Shown piece by piece: positions 24,822 to 33,802 of a stretch of DNA of 59,398 nucleotides. Under the pieces are notes generated by a model. It had not been told where the DNA came from, searched no databases, and saw nothing but the letters and a program-made list of their open reading frames with translations. The position numbers and the translations under genes are program-made. This DNA comes from Paractinoplanes durhamensis (GTDB taxonomy: Bacteria > Actinomycetota > Actinomycetes > Mycobacteriales > Micromonosporaceae): positions 1-59,398 of the forward strand of contig NZ_BOML01000023.1 in assembly GCF_016862175.1 (NCBI RefSeq). The letters are read 5' to 3'. Every line of letters starts with the position of its first letter. The stretch's first letter is position 1.

Positions 24822-25546
24822 AGCTCGACCAGCACTCCCCGGTCGCCGTACGCCTCGCGCAACTTCGCCACCGTCAGGGTTTCGGCCGGTGGGCCGACCG
24901 CCCACTGCCGCCCGTTGACCAGGCACACCAGGTCGGCGAGGTCGCGCGCCACCGCCAGGTCGTGGGTGCTCAGCACCAGGGCCGTACCGGCCGCGGTGAG
25001 CTGCCGCAACGCGCCCGCGATCGCCTCCTGGCTGACCGCGTCGACACCGTTGAACGGCTCGTCGAGCAGCAGCAGCCGCGGTTCGGCGGCGATCGCCCGG
25101 GCCAGCAGCACCCGCTGCCGCTGACCGCCGGAGAGCGTGCCGAAGCGGTGCCCGGCCCGGTCGGCCAGCCCGACCCGGTCGAGGGCCTCGGCCACCGCTC
25201 GCCGATCGGCCGCGCGGGCCGGCCGCCACCAGCCGATCTCCCGGTAGCGGCCCATCATCACCACCTGCCGGGCGCTGACCGGGAAGTCGGCGTCGAGGGT
25301 GTCGGTCTGCGGTACGTAACCGGCCAGCCCCCGGGCCGCGGCCGGGCTCACACCGAGCACCGATGCGGTCCCGCCGAGCACCGGCACCAGACCCAGGACC
25401 GACTTGATCAGGGTGGACTTGCCGGCCCCGTTCGGGCCGACCAGGGCCAGGCTCTGCCCAGCGGCCAGGTCCAGGTCGACGTGGGTGAGCACCGGCGTTC
25501 CGTGGTAGCCGACGCTCACCCCGTCGTACTGCAGGGCGGAATCCAC
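24818..25546 (-). CDS. znuC: Zinc-type ABC transporter ATP-binding protein
   Basis: A 242-residue ABC ATPase with Walker A GPNGAGKST (37-45), Q-loop in YVPQTD, signature LSGGQRQRV, Walker B LLLLDEPF and the switch His in STHD. Sequence and size match the ZnuC/MntB group of metal importers. It lies 1 base after the binding-protein gene and overlaps the first permease by 4 bases, so the whole set is one operon. Confidence 0.9.
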   Translation of the reverse strand: MDSALQYDGVSVGYHGTPVLTHVDLDLAAGQSLALVGPNGAGKSTLIKSVLGLVPVLGGTASVLGVSPAAARGLAGYVPQTDTLDADFPVSARQVVMMGRYREIGWWRPARAADRRAVAEALDRVGLADRAGHRFGTLSGGQRQRVLLARAIAAEPRLLLLDEPFNGVDAVSQEAIAGALRQLTAAGTALVLSTHDLAVARDLADLVCLVNGRQWAVGPPAETLTVAKLREAYGDRGVLVEL

Positions 25547-25547
25547 G

Positions 25548-26507
25548 TCAGCCGCCCAGCGCCGACACGATCACCTGCGTGTTGTGCTTCTCGGCGCCCA
25601 GGTAGGTGCCCTCCGGCGTACCCTCCGCACCCAGGCTGTCGCCGAACAGGGCGTCCTCGCCCCCGACCACCTTGACCCCCGCCTGCTTCGCGATGGCTTC
25701 CGCCGTCTTCGGCGGCAGCGAGCTCTCGGTGAAGATCGCCTTGGTCCCGGTCGCCCTGATCTTCGCGACGAGCTCGGTGAGCTGCTTGGCGGAGAGCTCG
25801 GCCGACGTGTCCATGCTCGGGATGACCGACCCGACGAACTCGAGCTGGTACCGGTCCACGTAATACCCGAAGGCGTCGTGGTTGGTGACGAGCTTGCGGT
25901 CCGCGGCGGGCAGCTTCGCGAACGCGGCCTCGTTGTCGGCGTCGAGCTTGTCGAGCTCAGCGGCGTACGCGGCCAGGTTCTTGGCGAAGGTCGCGGCCCG
26001 CGCCGGATCGGCCGCCGCAAGCCCCTTCTCGATGTTTGTCGCCATGATCTTGGCGTTCTGCGGGTTGTGCCAGATGTGCGGATCCCCGTCGGCCATCTCC
26101 TCGTCGCCGGGATCGCCCTTACGCAGGGTCACGCCGGTGCTGGAGTCGACGACCGCCCCTTTGAAGCCGGCCGACGCGATCGTCTGGTCGAGCCATTTTT
26201 CAAGACCGACCCCATTCTTGAGTACGACCTTGGCCGTGCCGATCGCCTGGATGTCGGCGGGCGTCGGCTCGTACTCGTGCGGGTCGACGTTGGGCTTGAT
26301 GATCTGTGTGATGGCAACATCGCCGCCCCCGATGTTGCGGGCGAAGTCGGCGACCTCCGGCGTGGTGGCAACCACCGCAAGGGCGGCGGCACCGTCGGCC
26401 GCGGCAGCCGAGTTCCCCACGGCGTCATCGCCGGAGCCACAGCCCGCCAGAGCGGTGACGGCCGCAGCCACCACCACGGTCCAGAGTGCACGTTGCCGAT
26501 GCTTCAT
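25548..26507 (-). CDS. znuA: Zinc-binding lipoprotein of a metal ABC importer
   Basis: A 319-residue cluster A-I binding protein. A lipobox (AVTALAGC, Cys at ~23) anchors it outside the membrane. Metal ligands are in DPHEYEPTP, DPHIWHNPQN and VTNHDAFGYY, with a late Asp near EDALFGDS. The third ligand is His, as in zinc-specific ZnuA/AztC, rather than the Glu of manganese-specific PsaA. No His-rich loop is present. Being first in the operon, with a Zur-like box 34-48 bases before its ATG, it should be made under zinc starvation. Confidence 0.87.
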   Translation of the reverse strand: MKHRQRALWTVVVAAAVTALAGCGSGDDAVGNSAAAADGAAALAVVATTPEVADFARNIGGGDVAITQIIKPNVDPHEYEPTPADIQAIGTAKVVLKNGVGLEKWLDQTIASAGFKGAVVDSSTGVTLRKGDPGDEEMADGDPHIWHNPQNAKIMATNIEKGLAAADPARAATFAKNLAAYAAELDKLDADNEAAFAKLPAADRKLVTNHDAFGYYVDRYQLEFVGSVIPSMDTSAELSAKQLTELVAKIRATGTKAIFTESSLPPKTAEAIAKQAGVKVVGGEDALFGDSLGAEGTPEGTYLGAEKHNTQVIVSALGG

Positions 26508-26540
26508 GTGTTCCCTGCTCCCCTTGACTGAGGAGCAGAA

Positions 26541-26555
26541 CGATAATCATTTCCA
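26541..26555 (-). promoter_or_regulatory. Zur-box-like operator of the zinc transporter operon
   Basis: Minus-strand TGGAAATGATTATCG matches 12 of 15 positions of the actinobacterial Zur consensus TGAAAATGATTTTCA. It lies 34-48 bases upstream of the lipoprotein ATG and shares TGGAAATG with the boxes at 21083 and 21154. Confidence 0.65.
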
Positions 26556-26611
26556 ATAAAAATCGTCTAATAGCAAGATGACTACCTGTGCACGTGCAGA
26601 TCGACCGCTAC

Positions 26612-26628
26612 ATAACGCTTGGCGTTAT
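26612..26628. promoter_or_regulatory. Perfect inverted repeat before the PadR-type gene
   Basis: ATAACGC-TTG-GCGTTAT, directly followed by TATATATCG, an AT-rich stretch unusual for this DNA and likely to contain the -10 element. Position and symmetry suit autoregulation by a PadR-family protein. Confidence 0.55.
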
Positions 26629-26655
26629 ATATCGTCTGAGGTAGTGTCGCTCGGC

Positions 26656-26829
26656 ATGCGGGAGCCGACGTTTCTGATTCGCACCGCCCTCGCGGCTGAG
26701 CCCACCCATGGGTATGGCGAGCTCACCGAATCCGGAGCGGCGGCGCTGACCAGCCAGGTGCAGCGGCTACGGCGCAACGCCGACGCGGCCGCCGCCCGGT
26801 TGCGCCCCGCGTTCGGGGGTGCGCTGTGA
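26656..26829 (+). pseudogene. PadR-family regulator with internal in-frame deletion
   Basis: The 57-residue product begins with the typical PadR opening (MREPTFLIRTALAAEPTHGYG) and then jumps straight to the end of the family domain (ELTESGAAALTSQVQRLRRN). About 45-50 residues carrying the recognition helix and wing are missing, compared with the usual ~105-110-residue proteins of this group. The frame, stop and GTGA overlap with the next gene are intact. It is either a deletion pseudogene kept for translational coupling or a shortened protein that cannot bind DNA normally. The upstream GTG at 26644 is an alternative start. Confidence 0.7.
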
Positions 26830-27845
26830 CCACCCGCTCCGAACGGCATTACCGGCGGCTGCTCCGGGCCTATCCCCGGTCCTACCGTGACCACCGCGGC
26901 ACCGAAATCCTCACCACCCTGCTGGAGATGGCCGAGGACGGCCGCCGGCCCGGCCTGCACCTGGTCCTCTCCGGCCTGTGGCAGCGCTTCAAACTGCCCG
27001 CCCGGCGCCCGCTCGCCTGGGTGGCCGCTCTGCTCGCCGCCGCCGTGCTGGGTGGCTTCGGTGCCGCGGCCGGCACCTGGATCGCCTGGCAGACCGCCGC
27101 CGCCATCCCGTCCGACCGGAAGGTGCAGGCCCTCAACACCGGCCTGACCGGGATACCCGGCGACGCCCCGCTCTATCACGAGACGTCGGCGCAGCAGGGA
27201 CCGAGCGTCGCGATCCAGGCCGATGGCACCGCGGGCTGGTCGTCCGCCCGGATCCGCGACGCGCTGACCGGCGCCGGGTGGCGGATCACGTCGTTCCGGG
27301 AGAGTGAAGGCCGCACCATCCCCCGCGAAGACATGACCGCCGCCGTCCCGATCAGGTACGGCACCTGGACGGCGACCAGCGGTGGGCTGAGGTTGTGGGG
27401 CGATGCCCGGGTCCTCACCGGCGCCCCCTTCACCGATGCGGCCAGCTACAACATCAGGGTGTGGCCGGTGGAGCCCGCCCCGCTGCGGCCGCTGACCATC
27501 GCCGGGACCGTCGCCGGTCTGCTCACCGGCTGGCTCCTGGTCACCGCGCTCGCCCGCCGCCGGCTCGCGACGGCCCTGGCCACCGGCGGCTTCATCGCTG
27601 CCACGCTGCTCGCCTACGAGTTCTACCGAGACGCGTGCGAGGTGATGGCCTACCCGCACGGCTCGCCCCGGCCGGGCAACGTGGACACCTCGCACGGTGG
27701 AACGTTCACGCTGATCTGCACGATCATCGGCCTGTTCGCCATCGCCGCCGCCGTGATCGCGGCGCGACCGGGCCCGGCTGGCGCGGCGGGGCAGCCTCGG
27801 CTGGGTGTCCCGGACGACGGTGGCCCGGCGTTGGGAGCGAGCTGA
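26826..27845 (+). CDS. PadR-associated membrane protein of unknown function
   Basis: A 339-residue protein opening with RHYRRLLRAYPRSYRDHRGTEIL (first 20 residues typical of PadR-linked 'HAAS/DUF1700-like' membrane proteins of actinobacteria). Helices lie at ~63-90, 220-240, 250-265 and 295-315, with an extracytoplasmic domain of ~130 residues in between (ALNTGLTGIPGDAPLYHE and on). The GTG start overlaps the PadR stop by 4 bases. Related gene pairs often encode a stress- or drug-inducible PadR repressor with a membrane partner. Function unknown. Confidence 0.75.
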   Translation: MTTRSERHYRRLLRAYPRSYRDHRGTEILTTLLEMAEDGRRPGLHLVLSGLWQRFKLPARRPLAWVAALLAAAVLGGFGAAAGTWIAWQTAAAIPSDRKVQALNTGLTGIPGDAPLYHETSAQQGPSVAIQADGTAGWSSARIRDALTGAGWRITSFRESEGRTIPREDMTAAVPIRYGTWTATSGGLRLWGDARVLTGAPFTDAASYNIRVWPVEPAPLRPLTIAGTVAGLLTGWLLVTALARRRLATALATGGFIAATLLAYEFYRDACEVMAYPHGSPRPGNVDTSHGGTFTLICTIIGLFAIAAAVIAARPGPAGAAGQPRLGVPDDGGPALGAS

Positions 27846-27855
27846 ATCCAGGCCT

Positions 27856-27875
27856 CGCCCACCGGCAGGTGGGCG
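27856..27875. terminator. Hairpin after the PadR-associated gene
   Basis: CGCCCACC-GGCA-GGTGGGCG, a perfect 8-bp stem with a 4-base loop 11 bases after the stop. No T-tract follows, so termination strength is uncertain. Confidence 0.5.
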
Positions 27876-27953
27876 GGTCCGGGGCGGCGGCGATAGTGCA
27901 CCGGGTGACCAGCCCGGCCCCGCTGGAACTGGCCGCCGCCCGGACCGCGCCGG

Positions 27954-29369
27954 TCAGGGGCGGGGGTCGATCGGGGTCATGGCGGGGTGGGCGGCCTCGA
28001 TCGCCCGGGCCGCGGCCAGGGCGATGTGTTCGCCGTGCAGGCGGGAGATCACCTGGACGCCCTGGGGGCGGCCGTCGGTCACGCCGGTCGGGACCGCCAC
28101 CGCGGGCAGGCCGAGGAAGTTGGCGGTTACCAGCAGGCGGTGCTGTTGCCACTGCTCGGTGGTTGCCTCGGGGCCGGACAGGTCCCAGCCGATCGCCGGC
28201 ATCGCCGCCGTGGTCACCGGGCCGAGCACCACCGGGTAACGCGTGTTGAACCGGCGCCACCGGGCGGCGAGGGCGTGTCGTTCGGCCCAGGCCGCGGAGT
28301 AGGTGGCGGCGGTGTCGAGGAGGTCCACGCCGGCCACGTTGTCGGTGAAGTATTTGACGGTGCCGGCCGACAGCGGGCCCGGGAAGACGCCCGGGGTAAG
28401 CAGAGCCGGGGCCATCTCCGACGCGGAGATCTGGCGCCACAGGGTGGCGCAGCGGTCCACCTGCGGCGGCTCTACCTCCTCGACCTCCCAGCCGGCCTCG
28501 GTCAGCGCCCGGGCGGCGGCCCGGACCGCCGCGGCCACCTGTGGCTCCACGCCCCAACCTGCCGGGTCGACCGTCACCGCTACCCGGCGCGGGCCGTCGT
28601 AGCCGGACGGGTGCGGGACCGTCACGCTCAGCGGGTCGTTGTCGTCGGCGCCGTGCATCACGCCGAAGAGCAGGTCCAGGTCGGCGACCGTGCGGGCCAG
28701 CGGACCGTTCACCGCGAACGCCTGCAACGACAGCTCGATCGGCATGATCTGGCGGGTCGGGGCGGGCACCCGGCCGGCCGACGGGCGCAACGCCGCGATG
28801 CCGGCGGCGTGGGCGGGCAGGCGCAGGCTGCCGCCGTAGTCGTTGCCGAGGCCGGCCGCGGCCATGCCGGTGGCGACGATGACCGCGTCGCCGCCGCTGG
28901 AGCCGCCGGGGACCCGGCTGCGGTCCCACGGGTTCCACGTGCGGCCGTAGAGGTCGTTGTCGGTGTCCCAGCGCAGCCCGACGTCGGGCATGTTGCCGCG
29001 GGCGACCGGGATCGCACCCGCCGCCAGGAGCTTGGTGACGAAGGAGGCGTTCTCGGCCGGGATGTGGTCGGTGGCGAACGGCAGGCCGGACGTGGTGGCC
29101 GAGCCGGTGAGGTCGATGTTCTCCTTCACCGAGATCGGCACCCCCGCCAGCGGGCCGCCGTCCTGGCCGGCGGCGATGCGGGCGTCCACGGCGGCCGCGG
29201 CCGCCCGGGCCTGGTCGGTGAGGACCACGGTGGCGGCGTTCACCGCCGGGTTCACCTCGTCGATGCGGGCCAGGTGGGCCTCGGCGACGGCGAGGGCGGA
29301 GACCACGCCGGTGCGGACCGCTTCGGCGATCTCGGTGGCGGAGAGCTCGGTCAGGGCTCGGTTGTCCAT
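27954..29369 (-). CDS. Amidase-signature family hydrolase
   Basis: A 471-residue amidase-signature enzyme with the Ser-cisSer-Lys triad: Lys in PISVKENIDLTG (near 85), cis-Ser and Ser in VPGGSSGGDAVI and GNDYGGSLRLPA (near 155-185). These enzymes hydrolyse amides to acid and ammonia in the cytoplasm. It follows a CocE-type hydrolase gene by 10 bases, and a peptide-type importer lies beyond the divergent regulator, which suggests use of an amide or peptide-like compound. Substrate unknown. Confidence 0.88.
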   Translation of the reverse strand: MDNRALTELSATEIAEAVRTGVVSALAVAEAHLARIDEVNPAVNAATVVLTDQARAAAAAVDARIAAGQDGGPLAGVPISVKENIDLTGSATTSGLPFATDHIPAENASFVTKLLAAGAIPVARGNMPDVGLRWDTDNDLYGRTWNPWDRSRVPGGSSGGDAVIVATGMAAAGLGNDYGGSLRLPAHAAGIAALRPSAGRVPAPTRQIMPIELSLQAFAVNGPLARTVADLDLLFGVMHGADDNDPLSVTVPHPSGYDGPRRVAVTVDPAGWGVEPQVAAAVRAAARALTEAGWEVEEVEPPQVDRCATLWRQISASEMAPALLTPGVFPGPLSAGTVKYFTDNVAGVDLLDTAATYSAAWAERHALAARWRRFNTRYPVVLGPVTTAAMPAIGWDLSGPEATTEQWQQHRLLVTANFLGLPAVAVPTGVTDGRPQGVQVISRLHGEHIALAAARAIEAAHPAMTPIDPRP

Positions 29370-29379
29370 GGTGGTCCTC

Positions 29380-30999
29380 TCAGCGCACGGTGATGGCCAG
29401 GCGGCACCCGGCGGGGCCGCCGAGCAGCACGTGCTGGTGGTTGGGCTTGGTGGTGGCGGCCAGCCAGCGGTGCTCGCCGGTGCCGGGGACGGGGACGAAC
29501 TCGGGGGCGTCGCTGCTGGCCAGGGTCAGGCGCAGGGCGTGGCCGGGGTGCAGGCGGTAACCGATCTGGCCCAGGTCGATCCGCACCTCGAAGGCGCGGC
29601 CGGGGTCGAGGATGGTCTGCTGGCCGCGGGCGATCAGGTGGGTGGCGCCGTCGGGGGCCACATCCGCGAGGCGGGCGAACAGGTCCATCTCGGGGCCGTC
29701 CGAGCCGACCGTCGCGGTCAGGGTGATCGGGCCGGCCAGGTCGAGCGGCTCGGTCACCGGGGCTGCCGTGAACGACAGGACGTCGGGGTGGGTGGCCAGG
29801 TCGCGTTCGTCGGGGCTTTCGGCCAGGAACGAGAACGGGTCCCTGACCGGGGACTGCACCGGGGACGACGCGTCGTGGGTCCAGGTTTCCTCGGTGGGCG
29901 AGGAGGCGGGGTTGAGCAGCAGGGTGCGGTCGGGATGGGGGTGTAACTGCGTGACACGTACCCCTGCTGGTGGCCAGATCTGCGCAGAGCGCAGGGCGGT
30001 GTCGCCCGAATTCGCCAGTTGCCAGCGGACCCGTGGGATTGTCGCGGCATTGCCGCGGAGGAAGACGTCGAAGAATTCGGCCGCCGGGGTCAGGTAGCGG
30101 TCCATCCAGGACGAATTGCGCGGGGCGGCCGGGTTGAAGTGGCTGTTGTTCTCGTGGTCGATGGCCTCCAGCAGCAGGAACGTGTTCTGTAACCACGCGG
30201 GGCGCTGAGTCAGCTCCCGGTAGTCGGACCATTGCCACGGAGCGCAGTTGTCCCACCAGCCGATGGTCAGCAGGACCGGGACCGCGGGGGCGTCGAACGG
30301 GCTTCCGGCCGGGAACCGGCGCAGCTTCACCGGGTGCGGGAACCACAGGTCGTACGACGGGGAGCGCGACCCGACCGCCTGGAAGAACTCCTCGACCGCG
30401 TCCGCGAGGGGGCGCCGGGTCCAGTCGAGCTCCCACTCGAGGATGTCGCGGTCGTGGAACATCGACAGCGGATAGAAACGGTGGATGGACATCTCCACGT
30501 CGTGGGTGCGTTCGCCGGGGGCCGGCACCGGCAGTTCGCCGAGGCGGGTGCCGGTGACCCTTGGGACCATGGCCCGTAGCGCAGGGTGAGCGGACGACGC
30601 GGCCGCCCACTGGGTGTAGCCGTAGTAGGAGTCGCCCCACATCCCGACGACGCCGTCCGACCACTGCTGATGGGTGATCCACTCGATGGTGTCGTAGCCG
30701 TCGTAGGCCTCGTTGACGAACAGCAGCGTCTCACCCTCGGAGCGGAACTTTCCGCGGACGTCCTGCACGACCACCCGGTAGCCGCGCGCGGTGAACCAGG
30801 CGGCGACCCGCGGCATGAACGTGTATTCGCCGGTCTTGTCGTAGGGCAGCCGGGTGAGGACGGTCGGCCCGGGCGTCACGTCGCCGGCCGGCAGGTAGAC
30901 GTCGGTGGCCAGGTGGACGCCGTCGCGCATCCGCACCATGTGCTCGGTGGCGTCCGGCGACAGCGGGCCGGGGCCGGTGCGGTGGAACTCGATCGTCAT
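29380..30999 (-). CDS. CocE/NonD-family serine hydrolase
   Basis: A 539-residue Xaa-Pro dipeptidyl-peptidase/CocE-like enzyme. The alpha/beta domain has the oxyanion region RLPYDKTG, DVRGKFRSEG and the nucleophile elbow GMWGDSYYG (near 120). The acid and His lie near IGWWDN and IDHENNSHF, followed by a beta-rich C-terminal jelly-roll (X-Pro C) from ~310. Family members hydrolyse acyl esters such as cocaine, beta-lactam acyl groups or N-terminal dipeptides. No signal peptide. One base separates it from the DUF3237 gene. Confidence 0.87.
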   Translation of the reverse strand: MTIEFHRTGPGPLSPDATEHMVRMRDGVHLATDVYLPAGDVTPGPTVLTRLPYDKTGEYTFMPRVAAWFTARGYRVVVQDVRGKFRSEGETLLFVNEAYDGYDTIEWITHQQWSDGVVGMWGDSYYGYTQWAAASSAHPALRAMVPRVTGTRLGELPVPAPGERTHDVEMSIHRFYPLSMFHDRDILEWELDWTRRPLADAVEEFFQAVGSRSPSYDLWFPHPVKLRRFPAGSPFDAPAVPVLLTIGWWDNCAPWQWSDYRELTQRPAWLQNTFLLLEAIDHENNSHFNPAAPRNSSWMDRYLTPAAEFFDVFLRGNAATIPRVRWQLANSGDTALRSAQIWPPAGVRVTQLHPHPDRTLLLNPASSPTEETWTHDASSPVQSPVRDPFSFLAESPDERDLATHPDVLSFTAAPVTEPLDLAGPITLTATVGSDGPEMDLFARLADVAPDGATHLIARGQQTILDPGRAFEVRIDLGQIGYRLHPGHALRLTLASSDAPEFVPVPGTGEHRWLAATTKPNHQHVLLGGPAGCRLAITVR

Positions 31000-31000
31000 C

Positions 31001-31462
31001 TCAGAGCACCTCGAAGAAGCGGATGCAGACCTGGCCGGCCTCGCCGCGGGCGAGCCCGACGAAGACCGACTCGGCCAGCCAGCGGTGCTCGGCGGCGTCG
31101 GTGCGGAAGACCGGGCTGGTGCGGTAGTAGTACTCGGTCTCCGGGATGTCCTCGCCGGCCTCGACCCGGCGGTCGATCTCCGGGTCGGCCCGCCAGAAAC
31201 CGCGGTTCACGATGTCGATCACGGCACCGTCGTCGGCGCGGAGCAGATACCGTGCGTCGAGTTCGGTGGTGGCGCCGCGGGTCGTCGACCAGTCGCCGCC
31301 GCCGGGGAGGACCACGCCGTTCAGCCGGGGGCCGGAAACCGTGCCGCCGGTGATCGGGGTGAACATCAGCACCTCGTCCGGGCCCCGGCCGACGTGCAGC
31401 GACTCCGCGACGTCGACCCGGGCCTCGAAGGCGAACGCCAGTCGGGGATCGGGCAGGTTCAT
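31001..31462 (-). CDS. DUF3237 family protein
   Basis: A 153-residue protein of the DUF3237 family, small beta-barrel proteins found in catabolic clusters. Conserved blocks visible are GGTVSGPRLNGVVLPGGGDW and YYYRTSPVFRT. The ATG at 31462 is preceded by GGAGTCACC, so it is chosen over an upstream ATG at 31495. First gene of a three-gene operon with the CocE hydrolase and amidase. Function unknown. Confidence 0.85.
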   Translation of the reverse strand: MNLPDPRLAFAFEARVDVAESLHVGRGPDEVLMFTPITGGTVSGPRLNGVVLPGGGDWSTTRGATTELDARYLLRADDGAVIDIVNRGFWRADPEIDRRVEAGEDIPETEYYYRTSPVFRTDAAEHRWLAESVFVGLARGEAGQVCIRFFEVL

Positions 31463-31534
31463 GGTGACTCCGTTCTTCGTCGCTATGACAATCAATTAGA
31501 GTGAACGCGGACTGTTCTGGGAGAGGGAGCTGCG

Positions 31535-32113
31535 ATGGGACGCCCGAGCATGGCCGCCGAGCGGACCGAGCAGATCATGCAGGCCACCGGGCGCTGCCTT
31601 CGGAAGAACGGCTTGGCGGGTACGACTCTGGAGCGCGTCGCCGAGGAGTCGGGGCTGAGCCGGAGCCACGTGCGGCACTACGTCGGCAACCGGGACGACC
31701 TGCTCCGCTCGTTCGCGTCGTGGCTCTACACCGGATACGAGTCCGAGTTCACCGGCGCGATCGCGAAAGCCGCCGGGCCGGCGAAGCTGCCGATCGTGAT
31801 GGACTACCTGTTCGGCGCCGGCTTCCTGCCGATCAACGACGACGACACGGTGATCCGCGAGCTGATCACGGCCGGTATCACCGACGAGCGGATCCGGTCG
31901 ATCCTGCAGACGCAGTACCTGGGCGCGGTCGACTCGATCGAGGACGCCCTCGCCGCGGAATATCCGGACGCACCCGCCCCGAAGCGACGCTCGGCCGCCT
32001 ACGGGCTGTGGTGCCTGGCGCTGGGCAACTCGACCATGGCCGAGCTCCAGCTGCCGGTCGCCTCCGGGGGTCTGGTCCGGACGGCCGCCGAATCGTTGCT
32101 GGCCACGCTGTAG
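31535..32113 (+). CDS. TetR-family regulator
   Basis: A 192-residue TetR protein with the helix-turn-helix at ~27-50 (AGTTLERVAEESGLSRSHVR, then HYVGNRDDLL). The start has GGGAG eight bases upstream. It is divergent from the DUF3237-CocE-amidase operon, 72 bases away, and convergent with the importer operon, with only one base between the two stops. It probably governs one or both operons. Ligand unknown. Confidence 0.87.
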   Translation: MGRPSMAAERTEQIMQATGRCLRKNGLAGTTLERVAEESGLSRSHVRHYVGNRDDLLRSFASWLYTGYESEFTGAIAKAAGPAKLPIVMDYLFGAGFLPINDDDTVIRELITAGITDERIRSILQTQYLGAVDSIEDALAAEYPDAPAPKRRSAAYGLWCLALGNSTMAELQLPVASGGLVRTAAESLLATL

Positions 32114-32114
32114 C

Positions 32115-32861
32115 TCAGGCACGGGTCGGCACCCATCCGGGGCGCGGGATCGAACCGACCAGCTTCCGGGTGTAGTCCGCCTCCGGTGACGTGAGCACCT
32201 TCTCGACCGGGCCGGCTTCGACGATCTTGCCGCGGTGCATGACGATGACGTCGTCGCAGACGTGCCGCACCACCGACAGGTCGTGGGTGATGAAGAGGTA
32301 GCCGACCCCGGTCGCCTTGCGGGCATCCGCGAGCAGGTTGAGGACCTGCGCCTGGATGGAGACGTCCAGGGCGGCGACCGCCTCGTCGAGGATGAGCAGC
32401 CGGGGTTCGGGGGCCAGGGCGCGAGCGATCGCCACGCGCTGACGCTGGCCGCCGGAGAGCTGCTTCGGCAGGGCCTTGGCGTGCCGCTGGTCCAGCCCGA
32501 CGAGGTCGAGCAGCTCTTTTGTTCGCCGGGGTCGTTCATCCCGGCCATGAAACTTGAGGACCTCGTCGAGGCAGCTCGCCACGGTCTGACGACGATCAAG
32601 CGACTGGTACGGGTCCTGGAAGACCATCTGCACCATGCGCGCCCGGGATTTCCTGTCCGATTTGTCGGTCAAATCGCCCAGCCTGATCGTGCCGGCCGTG
32701 GCGCGCTCCAAACCGGCGACGATCCGAGCGCACGTCGTCTTCCCGGACCCGGACTCGCCGACGATCGCGAGCGACCCGCCCGAACCGACCCCGAAACTCA
32801 CCCCGTCCACCGCCACATGGGACCCGAAGACTTTGCGCAGGTCGGTCACCTCGAGAATCAC
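32115..32861 (-). CDS. Oligopeptide-type ABC transporter ATPase (DppF-like)
   Basis: A 248-residue ABC ATPase with Walker A GESGSGKTT, signature LSGGQRQRVA and Walker B LLILDEAVAALD. It lacks the C-terminal Cys-rich extension seen in its partner. The open frame extends upstream, but the GTG at 32861 overlaps the partner's stop (GTGA). Last gene of the five-gene importer operon. Confidence 0.88.
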   Translation of the reverse strand: MILEVTDLRKVFGSHVAVDGVSFGVGSGGSLAIVGESGSGKTTCARIVAGLERATAGTIRLGDLTDKSDRKSRARMVQMVFQDPYQSLDRRQTVASCLDEVLKFHGRDERPRRTKELLDLVGLDQRHAKALPKQLSGGQRQRVAIARALAPEPRLLILDEAVAALDVSIQAQVLNLLADARKATGVGYLFITHDLSVVRHVCDDVIVMHRGKIVEAGPVEKVLTSPEADYTRKLVGSIPRPGWVPTRA

Positions 32862-33802
32862 GACACCTCCAGGTGACAGGCGACCCCGGCGGTCAGGACC
32901 GGAATGGTGTCCCGGCAAAGAGGCTCGACGACCGGGCAACGGTCGGCGAACACGCATCCGGCGGGCGCGTCGATGGCCGACTGCGGCACGCCCGGGACGG
33001 TCTGCAACCGCTCCCCCGGCGGAACAGAACCGGGCCGGGCTTTCAACAGCGCTTTGGTGTACGGGTGTCGCGCGTCCTCGTGCAGCCGCGCGGCCGGCAG
33101 GATCTCCACGATCTCGCCCGCATACATGACCGCGATCCGGTCGCAGACCGCCGTGGCCAGTTCCAGGTCGTGCGAGATGAACAGCAGCGCCGTCCCCCGC
33201 TGCCGCCGCTGCTCGTCGAGGATCGCCACCACCTCCTCCTGGGTGGTCACGTCGAGGGCGGTGGTCGGCTCGTCGGCCAGGATCAGGGCCGGCTCCCCGG
33301 CGAGCGCGGCCGCGATGACGACCCGCTGCAGCATGCCGCCGGAGAGCTCGTAGGGCCGCTGCTTGAGCCGATGGGCGAGCCGGTCGACGCCGATGTCGGC
33401 CAGGATCCCGCCGGCCTTCTCCCGAGCCGCCGCCCGCGACATCCCGCGTTCGCGCAGCACCTCGGTGAGGAAGTCCCCGACCGTCCGCACCGGATTGACG
33501 CTGGCCCGCGGATCCTGGAAGACCATCGCCACATCGCGGGACCGCAGCCGCCGCAGCCCGGCCGGATCGAGCCCGCCGATGTCGACACCACGGAACCGGA
33601 CCGCGCCGGTGGCGACCGACCCGCCGGGCAGCATCCCGAGCACCGACCGGGCGGTCATCGACTTGCCCGACCCGCTCTCCCCGACCAGGCCGACCGCTTC
33701 CCCGGCCGCGACGGAGAGGCTGACCGACCGAAGAAGAGGCCGCGGTCCGACCGGCGTCGGGATCTCGACTCGCAGCCGGTCGAATTCGAGCAGCGCGCTC
33801 AT
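32858..33802 (-). CDS. Oligopeptide-type ABC transporter ATPase (DppD-like)
   Basis: A 314-residue ABC ATPase with Walker A GESGSGKSM, signature LSGGMLQRVV and Walker B LILADEPTTALD. It ends in the oligopeptide/dipeptide transporter C-terminal domain with its cysteines (CVFADRCPVVEPLC). The ATG at 33802 overlaps the permease stop by 4 bases. It energises import together with the 32115 protein. Confidence 0.9.
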   Translation of the reverse strand: MSALLEFDRLRVEIPTPVGPRPLLRSVSLSVAAGEAVGLVGESGSGKSMTARSVLGMLPGGSVATGAVRFRGVDIGGLDPAGLRRLRSRDVAMVFQDPRASVNPVRTVGDFLTEVLRERGMSRAAAREKAGGILADIGVDRLAHRLKQRPYELSGGMLQRVVIAAALAGEPALILADEPTTALDVTTQEEVVAILDEQRRQRGTALLFISHDLELATAVCDRIAVMYAGEIVEILPAARLHEDARHPYTKALLKARPGSVPPGERLQTVPGVPQSAIDAPAGCVFADRCPVVEPLCRDTIPVLTAGVACHLEVS

